Source: Chloroflexota bacterium
Lineage (GTDB): Bacteria; Chloroflexota; Anaerolineae; B4-G1
Length of the DNA: 12,736 nt
Direction of reading: 5' to 3'
Assembly: GCA_003648085.1 (NCBI GenBank)
Contig: QMOC01000011.1
Location: forward strand, 1-12,736
Position 1 is the stretch's first letter. Each line of letters opens with the position of its first letter. This document shows, piece by piece, positions 1 to 7,332 of the stretch. Under the pieces are notes generated by a model. The model was not told where the DNA came from, did not search any database, and worked only from the letters and a program-made list of their open reading frames with translations. The position numbers and the translations under genes were made by a program.

Positions 1-432
1 GACGCGGAGGCGGCACGTCACTTCGTGGGGGAGTTCTACACCGGCGATCGGTTCAACCCGGAGGTGGTCGCCGCCGCCCGTGCCCTGCGAGGCCGCTACA
101 AGGTCGCGTTGCTGACCAACGCCTTTCCCGGCCAGGACGATATGATCCGCGAACGATTCGGGCTCGACGTGCACACCGAGTTCGACGTCTACGTCAACTC
201 CGCCTACGTGGGCCTGCGCAAACCCGACCCGGCCATCTTCCACCTGACGCTAGAGCAACTGGGCGTCGCGCCGCAGCAGGCGGTCTTCCTAGACGACGGT
301 CTGCGCAATGTGGACTCCGCCCGCGAGTTGGGCATCCACACGGTGCAGTTCGTTGACCCGGCCACATCGCTGGCGGAGTTGGAGGCGTTGTTAGGGCATT
401 CTGTATCTGTAGGTGAAGCAGACGGGAAGTGA
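1..432 (+). CDS. HAD-superfamily hydrolase, C-terminal part (5' end outside window)
   Basis: The frame is open from base 1, so the gene begins upstream and only the last 143 codons are present. The visible part carries HAD (haloacid dehalogenase-like) motifs II to IV. Motif II is the LLTNA stretch (Thr after two hydrophobic residues), motif III is the Lys in GLRKPDPAIF, and motif IV is the acidic pair in VFLDDGLRNVDSA. The nucleophile motif DxD must lie in the missing N-terminal part. The KPDPxIF plus FLDD arrangement is typical of subfamily IA (YihX-like or phosphoglycolate-phosphatase-like) enzymes, which usually hydrolyse small phosphorylated metabolites; the substrate cannot be told here. 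The GTG at 25 is not the start because the same frame continues upstream with HAD-like sequence. The gene ends 12 bases before the end of the convergent peptidase gene. The family call is secure; the specificity is unknown. Confidence 0.88.
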   Translation, partial: DAEAARHFVGEFYTGDRFNPEVVAAARALRGRYKVALLTNAFPGQDDMIRERFGLDVHTEFDVYVNSAYVGLRKPDPAIFHLTLEQLGVAPQQAVFLDDGLRNVDSARELGIHTVQFVDPATSLAELEALLGHSVSVGEADGK

Positions 433-444
433 GACGCTGGTCAC

Positions 445-927
445 TCAAGTCGCTTTCTCAACAACCGCGACCAGGTGTCCCGAGCGTTTCCAGGCACGCA
501 GGAAATCAGAGACGGGGACTTCGGTGGGGCCATCAGGAAGAGCCGGGTCGTGGACAAGAACGCCTGTTTCGGAGAATCCCGCCACGATGACGGCGTGGAG
601 GTATCCGATATCGTCCACTTCTTCCCAGTAGAGCAGGTCACTGCTCCAGACGAACACAATGCAGGGTTTGTTGCTCTCGACCTGGGTGCGCAGGTCGTCA
701 AGCGAAGCGGCTCGGGGCCAGGTCACCGCAAGGTCGAACTGTTCAAGCCGGATGAGGTTAACAGGGTGGGTGCCAACGCTAGCACGGGTCTTAAGGAGAC
801 GGCGCAACTGGGCTTCTGATTTCTCAATGCCGTGTGCGGCCAGTAGCATTCGTGCACAGGCCGCCAGGCAACTGTAATCATACTCCTGTTGCCGGTGCGG
901 TAAGTGAACGGTAACGCTCTTCGGCAC
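445..927 (-). CDS. C39-like (papain-fold) cysteine peptidase, stand-alone domain
   Basis: This 160-residue protein is about one C39-like domain long. Counted from the GTG start, it shows the full catalytic set of the family. There is an oxyanion Gln14 six residues before the nucleophile Cys20 (QEYDYSCLAAC), a His111 in GYLHAVIVAGF, and an Asp127 in VHDPA. C39-like domains cut leader peptides at double-Gly sites when fused to ABC exporters, but stand-alone forms exist with other or unknown substrates. No signal peptide or membrane segment is seen, so it is probably cytoplasmic. It is the second gene of a minus-strand operon and overlaps the end of the upstream gene by 50 bases. A GAGGAG at 938-943 lies 10 nt before this GTG but only 1 nt before an alternative TTG at 936, so GTG is preferred. 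The substrate is unknown. The divergent exporter lacks its own peptidase domain, so a link is possible but unproven. Confidence 0.75.
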   Translation of the reverse strand: MPKSVTVHLPHRQQEYDYSCLAACARMLLAAHGIEKSEAQLRRLLKTRASVGTHPVNLIRLEQFDLAVTWPRAASLDDLRTQVESNKPCIVFVWSSDLLYWEEVDDIGYLHAVIVAGFSETGVLVHDPALPDGPTEVPVSDFLRAWKRSGHLVAVVEKAT

Positions 928-1255
928 GGTCTGCAATCTCCTCGGGGGATGAGAATGATGAACCCCGGAGCATCACGGCTCCGCTGTCGGCGTCAACCAA
1001 GAGGTCGCCCAGGTACTCCCGGCGCTCTAGGTCTGGATAAGCACAGAACACGGGCACTTGCCAGAACGCGCCGTCGTTAAGTAACATCGTGACCGGCTCG
1101 TCGGCAGAAACCATATGCCCGACGTTCATCAACAGATAGGCATTGACCGTCTGGAGTGCGATGAAAGGAGTGACGTTGAATTGAAACCGCACTCGCACTG
1201 TCATATCTACCTCGGCTGCAACCGGGGCAGGTGGTGGGGAGATTTGGACTTTCAT
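878..1255 (-). CDS. Conserved-looking hypothetical protein, 125 aa, first gene of the peptidase operon
   Basis: I do not recognise a named family with certainty. The protein has a basic, proline-rich N-terminus (residues 1-15), an amphipathic middle (about 34-50), then a WQVPV strand at 65-69 and YLGDLLVDADSG at 81-92. A charged helix (about 104-117) closes it. The 'W-x-VPV ... G-hhVDA-x-SG' pattern resembles small PepSY-like or beta-rich proteins that I recall from Chloroflexota and cyanobacteria; this resemblance is from memory and unverified. No signal peptide is evident. The ATG at 1255 is well supported: GAGGTGAT, a near-complete anti-SD match, ends 3 nt upstream, and a TTGTCT-N17-TATAAT promoter lies just ahead. 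It overlaps the downstream C39-like peptidase gene, so the two are very likely co-transcribed and may work together as partner, substrate or inhibitor. Confidence 0.7.
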   Translation of the reverse strand: MKVQISPPPAPVAAEVDMTVRVRFQFNVTPFIALQTVNAYLLMNVGHMVSADEPVTMLLNDGAFWQVPVFCAYPDLERREYLGDLLVDADSGAVMLRGSSFSSPEEIADRAEERYRSLTAPATGV

Positions 1256-1281
1256 CGTATCACCTCACTCAGGATGCGTTT

Positions 1282-1310
1282 ATTATACACGATGTTCCAA
1301 CAGGAGACAA
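1282..1310 (-). promoter_or_regulatory. Sigma70-type promoter of the minus-strand hypothetical/peptidase operon
   Basis: Read on the minus strand there is a -35 box TTGTCT (1310-1305), a 17-nt spacer and a perfect -10 TATAAT (1287-1282). The start codon is 26 nt further on, with a strong GAGGTGAT ribosome site between them, so the predicted leader is only about 20 nt. The -35 box overlaps the ribosome-binding region of the divergent ABC transporter gene, so RNA polymerase at this promoter could compete with expression of that gene. This is a sequence match only; no transcript data were available. Confidence 0.65.
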
Positions 1311-1317
1311 AGAGCAA

Positions 1318-3156
1318 ATGCTTTCCGAGTTTGACTTCAGGAGTACGGCCTCGCGCAACCGTCTGGTTGGACTATGGCGCATGATGGCCGGCTTTCGCCT
1401 GGCCTACCTGGGGGCGGTCGTCGGTGTGGGTATCGCCGCCCTGCTCAGGACGGGCAACTACCTCCTGCTGCGTTACTTCGTGGACGACGTCCTGGGCCGG
1501 GAGGATCTTGCCACTACCTTGCCACTCATCGCGCTGGGCTTCATAGGCCTGGCGTTGGTTCAGGGCGTGTTCTCTTTCCTCAGCGGGCGGTGGGCTGCCC
1601 GGACGGCGGAGGGGGTCACCCGGCGGTTGCGCAACTACCTGTATGACCACATCCAGCGGCTGTCGTTTACTTACCACGACCAGACGCAGACCGGCGAACT
1701 GATCCAACGCGCCACCTCAGACGTTGATGCCATCCGCCGCTTCTTCGCCGACCAGGCCATCAGTGCAGGGCGCATCGTCTTGCTCTTCGTGATCAACTTT
1801 GTGACGCTGCTGAATCTGAATGTGCGGCTGGCGCTGCTCTCGATCCTGGTCGTGCCGCTGATTGTGCTGATGTCGGTCTTCTTCTTCAGGAAGGTCTCAA
1901 AGGCGTATGAGGCTTTCCAGGAGCAGGAGGCCAAACTCTCCACGACCTTGCAGGAGAACCTGACCGGCGTGCGGGTGGTCAAGGCCTTTGCCCGCCAGTC
2001 CTACGAGTGCGATAAGTTCGAGCAGGATAACTGGGAGCAGTTCCTGCGCGGACGGCGGCTGCTGATGATGCACTCGCTGTTCTGGCCGGTCTCGGACATC
2101 CTGTGTGGTGCTCAGATGCTGGGTGGCTTCTTTGCCGGGGCGCTGATGGCCCTCGACGGTACGATTACGGTGGGCACCTACCTGGCCTACGCCGGGTTGG
2201 TCGTGTGGATCATCTGGCCGATGCGCAACCTGGGCCGGTTGATCGTACAGGCATCCACCGGGCTGGTCTCCTACGAGCGGGTGGTCAAGGTTATCAAGGA
2301 GGAGCGCGAGCCTCTGGACGAAGGTTCTTACGTGCCGTCCGGCGACGTGCGGGGGGAGATCGTATTTCGCGACGTCTGTTTCGGGTACGACGACGGCGGT
2401 CCGGTGCTGAAAGACATCAGTTTTCGATGTAAGCCGGGGCAGGTCGTGGCCTTGCTTGGCTCGACCGGCTCGGGCAAGACCAGTCTGGTCAATCTCCTGC
2501 CCCGCTTCTACGAGTACACCGGTGGCAGCCTGACGCTCGACGGGGTGGAGTTGAAGGAATATCCGCGCCACTTCCTGCGTCGGCAGATCGGCATCGTCGA
2601 GCAGGAACCGTTCCTCTTCTCCCGCACGGTGCGCGAGAACATCACCTACGGGGTCGGGCGGGAGGTCTCCGATGAGGAGGTCGAGGCCGCCGCCCGGGCC
2701 GCAGCCATCCACGACGTGATTATGTCGTTCCCGGATGGCTACGACACGCTGGTCGGCGAGAAAGGGGTCACGCTCTCCGGCGGGCAGAAGCAGCGCGTCG
2801 CCATCGCCCGCACATTGCTCAAAGACCCGCGCATCCTCATTCTGGACGACGCCACGTCGTCGGTGGACACGGAAACCGAGGGGCTGATCCGCGAAGCCCT
2901 GGAGCGGCTGATGGAAGGTCGCACGACCTTCATCATCGCCCACCGCATTCAGAGCGTGATGAACGCCGACCTGATCCTGGTGCTCGATCAGGGACGGATC
3001 GTGCAACGGGGCACGCACGAGGAACTGATGGCCCAGGAGGGCATCTATCGCCGGATTTACGACATGCAAGCCCGCATTGAGGACACGTTAGAGAGGGAGA
3101 TCGGTCAGACTTGCGAAGTCTTGGAGGAAGAGGAGATCGCCTATGTCGCACTTTGA
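1318..3156 (+). CDS. ABC exporter subunit 1 (degenerate-site half), TMD-NBD fusion
   Basis: This 612-residue half-transporter has six hydrophobic segments in the first 310 residues (type IV exporter fold), followed by a nucleotide-binding domain. Visible motifs are A-loop Tyr357, Walker A GSTGSGKT (381-388), Q-loop Gln429, signature LSGGQ (486-490), Walker B ILILDD (506-511), D-loop SSVD and H-loop His542. The residue after the Walker B Asp is Asp511 where active subunits have Glu, as in the degenerate half of TM287/288-type heterodimers. It is predicted to sit in the inner membrane and export drugs, lipids or peptides with the next gene product; the substrate is not readable. The reading frame is open back to a GTG at 1231, but that region has no ribosome site and overlaps the divergent gene. 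ATG 1318, after AGGAG at 1302-1306 (11-nt spacing), gives the usual N-terminus. No N-terminal C39 peptidase domain is present. Confidence 0.93.
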   Translation: MLSEFDFRSTASRNRLVGLWRMMAGFRLAYLGAVVGVGIAALLRTGNYLLLRYFVDDVLGREDLATTLPLIALGFIGLALVQGVFSFLSGRWAARTAEGVTRRLRNYLYDHIQRLSFTYHDQTQTGELIQRATSDVDAIRRFFADQAISAGRIVLLFVINFVTLLNLNVRLALLSILVVPLIVLMSVFFFRKVSKAYEAFQEQEAKLSTTLQENLTGVRVVKAFARQSYECDKFEQDNWEQFLRGRRLLMMHSLFWPVSDILCGAQMLGGFFAGALMALDGTITVGTYLAYAGLVVWIIWPMRNLGRLIVQASTGLVSYERVVKVIKEEREPLDEGSYVPSGDVRGEIVFRDVCFGYDDGGPVLKDISFRCKPGQVVALLGSTGSGKTSLVNLLPRFYEYTGGSLTLDGVELKEYPRHFLRRQIGIVEQEPFLFSRTVRENITYGVGREVSDEEVEAAARAAAIHDVIMSFPDGYDTLVGEKGVTLSGGQKQRVAIARTLLKDPRILILDDATSSVDTETEGLIREALERLMEGRTTFIIAHRIQSVMNADLILVLDQGRIVQRGTHEELMAQEGIYRRIYDMQARIEDTLEREIGQTCEVLEEEEIAYVAL

Positions 3157-4975
3157 GTTTGAAGAAGAGGAATTTACCACTCAATTCAATGGCAGGACGG
3201 TCCTCCGCATTTTGTCGCAGGCCAAGCCTCATTGGCCGTGGCTGGTCGGCTTTCTGGTAGCCATCGCCTTTGTGTCTGGTCTGGACTCGTACTTCACCTT
3301 CCTCGGCAAGCGCATCGTGGACGAAGGCATCCTGGCGGGTGACAGGGCGGCGCTCACGCAGATCGTCACCGTCTACGGTTTGTTGATGGTGGCGTCGGCT
3401 ATGGCGGTCTTTGCCTTTATCTACCTGACCGGCATCCTGGGGGAGCGCATCCGGTACGATTTGCGGAAGAAGATGTTCGATCATCTGCAGGAGTTGTCTT
3501 TCTCCTACTTCGATCGGACGCCGGTGGGCTGGATTATGTCGCGCGTCACCTCCGATTCGAGACGTATGGCCGAGTTGGTGACCTGGGGGCTGCTGGACGT
3601 CACCTGGGGCGCGCTGAATATCGTCACAGCGGTCTGCTTTATGCTGATCATCAACTGGCGGCTGGCTTTGATCGTGTTCGCCATCATCCCTGTGCTGGTG
3701 ATCGTGGCGGCGCAGTTCAGGAAGAAGATCATCGGGGAGTACCGGAAGGTGCGCAAACTCAATTCCAGAATCACCGGCGCCTACAACGAGAATATTCAAG
3801 GCGTGCGCGTGGTCAAGGCGCTATGCCGGGAAGAGGAGAACCTGCGCGAGTTCGGCCAACTCACGGATGAGATGTACAACGCCTCCTTCCGGGCGGCGTA
3901 CCTGTCGGCGCTGTTCCTGCCGACGGTGCAGTTGATCAGCGCGCTGGCGCTGGGCAGCATCGTCTGGTACGGTGGTCTGCAGGCTCAGGTGGGCGGGCTG
4001 ACCATCGGCGGCATCCAGGCGTTCGTCGGGTACGTCACCTTCATGCTCTGGCCGGTTCAGGACCTGGCCCGGGTCTACGCCGAGATGCAGCACACCATCG
4101 CCTCGGCCGAGCGTGTCTTCTCGCTCATTGATGCGGTGCCGGAGGTGACCGACCGGCCCGGCGCGATTGACCCGGGCACCATCCAGGGCGACATCGAGTT
4201 CGACCACGTGGACTTCTGGTACGAGGAGGGCAACCCAGTGCTACGTGATTTCACACTGAAAGTGAAGCGGGGTGAGACCATCGCGCTGGTCGGGCCGACG
4301 GGCGGGGGCAAGTCCACCATCGTCAACCTGGTGTGCCGCTTCTACGAGCCGAAGCGAGGCGTTATCCGCATCGGCGGGCGCGATTACACTGAACTATCGT
4401 TGCGCGCGATCCAATCGCGGATTGGGGTGGTGCTGCAGACGCCGCACCTCTTCTCCGGCACCATCCGCGAGAACATCCGCTACGGGCGGCTGGACGCCAC
4501 GGACGAGGAGGTCGTCGAGGCGGCCAAACTGGCCGGCGCCCACGACTTCATCGTCACGCTGGAAAAGGGGTATGACGAAGAGGTGGGCGAGGGCGGCGTG
4601 CTGCTCTCGGTCGGGCAGAAGCAGTTGGTCAGCCTGGCGCGGGCGATCCTGGCGCAGCCGGAGATCTTCATTATGGACGAGGCGACCAGTTCGGTGGACA
4701 CGCTCACCGAGGCCTTGATCCAGAAGGGGATGGAGGCGCTGATGCGAGATCGCACCAGTTTCATCATTGCCCACCGTCTCTCGACGATCAAGCGAGCCGA
4801 CCGCATCCTGGTCATCGAGGGTGGGCGCATCGCGGAGATGGGCACCCACGCCGAACTGTTGCGCGCCCGGGGGCGCTACTACCGGCTGTACACGAAACAG
4901 TTCCGCCGCGAGTTGGAGCAGGAGTACGATCTCTTCAGGGTGAGAATGGAACTGCCTACCCCGGTGGCAGCATGA
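3143..4975 (+). CDS. ABC exporter subunit 2 (catalytic-site half), TMD-NBD fusion
   Basis: This 610-residue half-transporter partners the preceding gene, overlapping it by 14 bases. A purine-rich ribosome site (GGAGGAAGAGGAG) lies within the upstream coding end, so the pair is translated in a coupled way. An acidic N-terminal tail (about residues 4-11) precedes six membrane segments. The NBD shows A-loop Tyr360, Walker A GPTGGGKS (384-391), Q-loop Gln432, Walker B IFIMDE with catalytic Glu513, and H-loop His544. Its signature is LSVGQ (488-492), with Val replacing the first Gly. Known heterodimeric exporters pair the signature of one subunit with the Walker motifs of the other. The intact site here is therefore formed by this subunit's Walker A/B and the partner's LSGGQ, and the degenerate site by the partner's Asp511 and this LSVGQ. 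It closes the operon; the repeat spacer follows immediately. Confidence 0.93.
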   Translation: MSHFEFEEEEFTTQFNGRTVLRILSQAKPHWPWLVGFLVAIAFVSGLDSYFTFLGKRIVDEGILAGDRAALTQIVTVYGLLMVASAMAVFAFIYLTGILGERIRYDLRKKMFDHLQELSFSYFDRTPVGWIMSRVTSDSRRMAELVTWGLLDVTWGALNIVTAVCFMLIINWRLALIVFAIIPVLVIVAAQFRKKIIGEYRKVRKLNSRITGAYNENIQGVRVVKALCREEENLREFGQLTDEMYNASFRAAYLSALFLPTVQLISALALGSIVWYGGLQAQVGGLTIGGIQAFVGYVTFMLWPVQDLARVYAEMQHTIASAERVFSLIDAVPEVTDRPGAIDPGTIQGDIEFDHVDFWYEEGNPVLRDFTLKVKRGETIALVGPTGGGKSTIVNLVCRFYEPKRGVIRIGGRDYTELSLRAIQSRIGVVLQTPHLFSGTIRENIRYGRLDATDEEVVEAAKLAGAHDFIVTLEKGYDEEVGEGGVLLSVGQKQLVSLARAILAQPEIFIMDEATSSVDTLTEALIQKGMEALMRDRTSFIIAHRLSTIKRADRILVIEGGRIAEMGTHAELLRARGRYYRLYTKQFRRELEQEYDLFRVRMELPTPVAA

Positions 4976-4995
4976 TACGCAATACGCAATGCGTA
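4976..4995. repeat. Short direct and inverted TACGCAA repeat after the exporter operon
   Basis: Immediately after the stop codon of the second ABC gene, TACGCAA occurs twice in tandem (4976-4989). The second copy also forms a 13-base inverted repeat, TACGCA-A-TGCGTA (4983-4995). It could be a remnant of a longer tandem array or a short hairpin. No T-run follows, so it is not a good terminator. Confidence 0.5.
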
Positions 4996-5012
4996 ATTGG
5001 GGGGCGCCGGAA

Positions 5013-5186
5013 GGGCGTAGGGCGGTTGTGCTAACCGCCGCCTCGGTCGGATAGCAAATCCGACCTACTTTTCGAGAAGGGGCGTAGGGCGGTTTTGCTA
5101 ACCGCCGCCTTTTCGAGAGGGGGCGTAGGGCGGTTTTGCTAACCGCCGCCTCGGTCGGATAGCAAATCCGACCTACTTTTCGAGAA
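5013..5186. repeat. Three-copy composite hairpin repeat (two hairpin types, A and B)
   Basis: Three head-to-tail units start at about 5013, 5079 and 5119, each ending in TTTTCGAG. Hairpin A (5021-5039, 5088-5106, 5129-5147) is GGCGGTT, a 5-nt loop, AACCGCC. The loop is TTGCT in the last two copies and GTGCT in the first. Hairpin B (5045-5065, 5153-5173) is GGTCGGAT, loop AGCAA, ATCCGACC. Unit 2 lacks B through a clean 26-base deletion. Read on the other strand, B is GTAG, GTCGGAT, TTGCT, ATCCGAC. It is therefore a diverged, inverted copy of A (GTAG, GGCGGTT, TTGCT, AACCGCC), with two stem pairs changed in a compensatory way. The element fills the spacer between the exporter and the EF-G gene. 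It may be a REP/MITE-like mobile repeat, and the last B hairpin followed by TACTTTT could also help end transcription. Confidence 0.85.
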
Positions 5187-5205
5187 GATACCATAGGAAG
5201 GTCTT

Positions 5206-7323
5206 ATGAGCAAAAAGCGAGAAACTCCCATAAAGAATGTCCGCATCATCGGTATCTTCGCCCACGTGGACGCCGGCAAGACGACCACGTCGGAGGCGAT
5301 TCTCTACTACACGGGGCGCATCCACCGCGTCGGCAGCGTGGACGACGGTAGCACGCAACTGGATTGGATGGAGCAGGAGCGGGCGCGGGGCATCACCATC
5401 ACCGCCGCCGCCACCGCCTGCCACTGGCGGGGTCACCGCATCAATCTGATTGACACGCCCGGCCACATTGACTTCACCGCCGAGGTGGTGCGCTCCATCC
5501 GCGTCATTGACGGCGCGGTGATCCTGTTGTGCGGCGTGGGCGGCGTCGAGCCGCAGACCGAGACGGTCTGGATGCACGCCGACCGCGAGAACCTGCCGCG
5601 CATCATTTTCGTCAACAAACTCGACCGGTTGGGCGCTGACTTCGAGCGCGTGCTGGATGAGATTCGCGAGCGGCTCACGCCACACGCCGTGCCGCTGCAA
5701 TGGCCCATCGGTCGCGAGGGTGGGTTCAGCGGCGTGGTAGACCTCATCGGTCAACGGGCGTTGGTCTGGCGCGATGGGGCAGACGACCCGGCGGCGGAGC
5801 CGATCCCGCCTTCGATGGAGGCCCAGGTCGCTGCCGCGCGTGCGTCGCTGCTGGACGCCATTTGCGAGACGGACGACGCGCTGCTGGAGCGACGGCTGGC
5901 GGGGTTGGAGCCCGACGCGGTGACGCTTGAGGCGGCGCTGCGCCGTGCCACCATCGCTGGCAAACTGGTGCCGGTGTTGTGCGGCGCTTCGCGTAAGCGC
6001 ATCGGCGTACAGCCTTTGCTCGACGCCGTCGTCGCCTATCTGCCGGCCCCGGTGGACCTGCCTCCCGTGCTGGGCATCGTTCCAAACGCGAAGGGTGCGA
6101 AAGGTGCGGAGGAGATCATCGAGCGGCCCGATGATCCCGATGCCCCCTTGTGCGCCGCCGCCTTCAAGATCGTCACCGACCCCCACGTGGGGCACCTGAC
6201 CTGGGTGCGAGTCTTCTCCGGTCACCTGAAGGTGGGAGAGACGGTCTACAACCCGCGTGCTGATGTGGAGGAGCGGGTGGGGCGTATCTACCGTATGCAC
6301 GCCAACCGGCGCGAGCAGGTGGACCATATGGCGGCCAGCGACGTGGTGGCGCTGGTGGGCGTCAAATCGGCCATCACCGGTGATACACTCTGCGACCCGG
6401 CCCATCCCATCGCGTTGGAAACGTTCAAGTTCCCGGAGCCGGTCATCGCGGTGGCGTTAACTGCCGCCTCCAGCGAGGAGCAGGAGAAACTGCGCCAGGC
6501 GGTGGCGCGGCTGTGTGCCGAGGACCCCACGCTGGTCAGCCGCTTCGACCCGGAGACGGGCGAGGAGACGCTGGCCGGGATGGGGGAACTGCACCTGGAG
6601 ATCGCCGTGGACCGGCTGCGAACCGAGTTCGGCATCGTCCCACGGGTGAGCCCCCCGCAGGTTTCCTACCGCGAGACGGTGCGCCGGGCGGCCGAGGCGA
6701 CCGGCACCTATAAGAAGCAGACCGGCGGTCATGGTCACTTTGCCGAGGTGCGGTTGCGCGTCGAGCCGGCGGAGCGCGGGGAGGGTGTCGTCTTTGAGAA
6801 CGAGGCTTCCCCCTCCGAGTTCCCCACCGATTTTGTACGTCCTACGGAACTGGGCGTGCGCGATGCACTGGAGAAGGGCGTCATCGCCGGTTACCCGGTC
6901 ACCGACGTGCGCGTGACGTTACTGGGCGGTAAGTTCCACGAGGTGGACTCGGCCGCAATGGACTTCCAGATCGCGGGCTCGATGGCGGTGCGGCAGGCGG
7001 TGCGTCGGGCTGCCCCCGCGCTCCTTGAGCCGGTGATGCACATTGGCATCAACGTTGGCGAGGAGCACCTGGGAGCGGTCGTGGCGGACCTGGGCCGGCG
7101 GCGGGGGAGCGTGAGTGGGATGCACGTGCGGGGAGGTATGCGCAACGTGGACGGCGAGGTGCCGTTGGCCGAGGCCCGGGGCTACGCCACCGACCTGCGC
7201 AGCCTCACTCAGGGGCGGGGTACCTTCACGCTGGAGTTCCGCCGCTACGATCTCGTGCCCGATGAGATCGCTGAGCAGGTCATCAAGCAGCGCCGGGAGG
7301 AGGGGAAGATCCGGACGCGGTAG
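5206..7323 (+). CDS. fusA: Elongation factor G, probable paralogue (EF-G2-like translational GTPase)
   Basis: This full-length 705-residue protein has all five EF-G domains. GTPase motifs are AHVDAGKT (19-26), RGITI with Thr64, DTPGH with catalytic His87, NKLD (137-140) and CGAS (259-262). Domain II spans about 315-400 and domain III about 410-485 (AGMGELHLEI). Domain IV spans about 486-605 and domain V runs to the end. Domain IV keeps the tip His578 (GKFHEVDS), which canonical EF-G uses in tRNA translocation. Its other loop reads TGGHGHFAEV rather than SGGRGQYG, and G4 is NKLD rather than the common NKMD. No rpsL, rpsG or tuf gene flanks it, so it is probably a second EF-G acting in translocation, ribosome recycling or a stress variant. 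The ATG follows GGAAGG by 4 nt, just after the hairpin repeats. The family is certain; the assignment as main factor or paralogue is inference. Confidence 0.93.
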   Translation: MSKKRETPIKNVRIIGIFAHVDAGKTTTSEAILYYTGRIHRVGSVDDGSTQLDWMEQERARGITITAAATACHWRGHRINLIDTPGHIDFTAEVVRSIRVIDGAVILLCGVGGVEPQTETVWMHADRENLPRIIFVNKLDRLGADFERVLDEIRERLTPHAVPLQWPIGREGGFSGVVDLIGQRALVWRDGADDPAAEPIPPSMEAQVAAARASLLDAICETDDALLERRLAGLEPDAVTLEAALRRATIAGKLVPVLCGASRKRIGVQPLLDAVVAYLPAPVDLPPVLGIVPNAKGAKGAEEIIERPDDPDAPLCAAAFKIVTDPHVGHLTWVRVFSGHLKVGETVYNPRADVEERVGRIYRMHANRREQVDHMAASDVVALVGVKSAITGDTLCDPAHPIALETFKFPEPVIAVALTAASSEEQEKLRQAVARLCAEDPTLVSRFDPETGEETLAGMGELHLEIAVDRLRTEFGIVPRVSPPQVSYRETVRRAAEATGTYKKQTGGHGHFAEVRLRVEPAERGEGVVFENEASPSEFPTDFVRPTELGVRDALEKGVIAGYPVTDVRVTLLGGKFHEVDSAAMDFQIAGSMAVRQAVRRAAPALLEPVMHIGINVGEEHLGAVVADLGRRRGSVSGMHVRGGMRNVDGEVPLAEARGYATDLRSLTQGRGTFTLEFRRYDLVPDEIAEQVIKQRREEGKIRTR

Positions 7324-7332
7324 AGGGGGTAC

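Noticed and set aside
928..936. TTG start at 936 for the C39-like peptidase
   Set aside because: The GAGGAG box would be only 1 nt from this codon; GTG 927 has usable spacing and keeps all catalytic residues.
1231..1317. N-terminal extension of ABC subunit 1 from the GTG at 1231
   Set aside because: No ribosome site precedes it, the segment has no exporter-like sequence, and it overlaps the divergent gene and its promoter. ATG 1318 gives the normal N-terminus.
1897..3069. Long minus-strand open frames opposite the ABC and EF-G genes
   Set aside because: They are antisense shadows in high-GC coding sequence, without recognisable domains or ribosome sites.
5013..5186. Riboswitch or T-box ahead of the EF-G gene
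   Set aside because: The hairpins are simple repeats of one stem-loop type with no known riboswitch core; a repeat element explains them better.
4976..5194. Minus-strand coding sequence across the hairpin repeats
   Set aside because: Its translation is only the repeat units read as protein (e.g. GRICYPTEAAVS twice), followed by antisense of the ABC gene.
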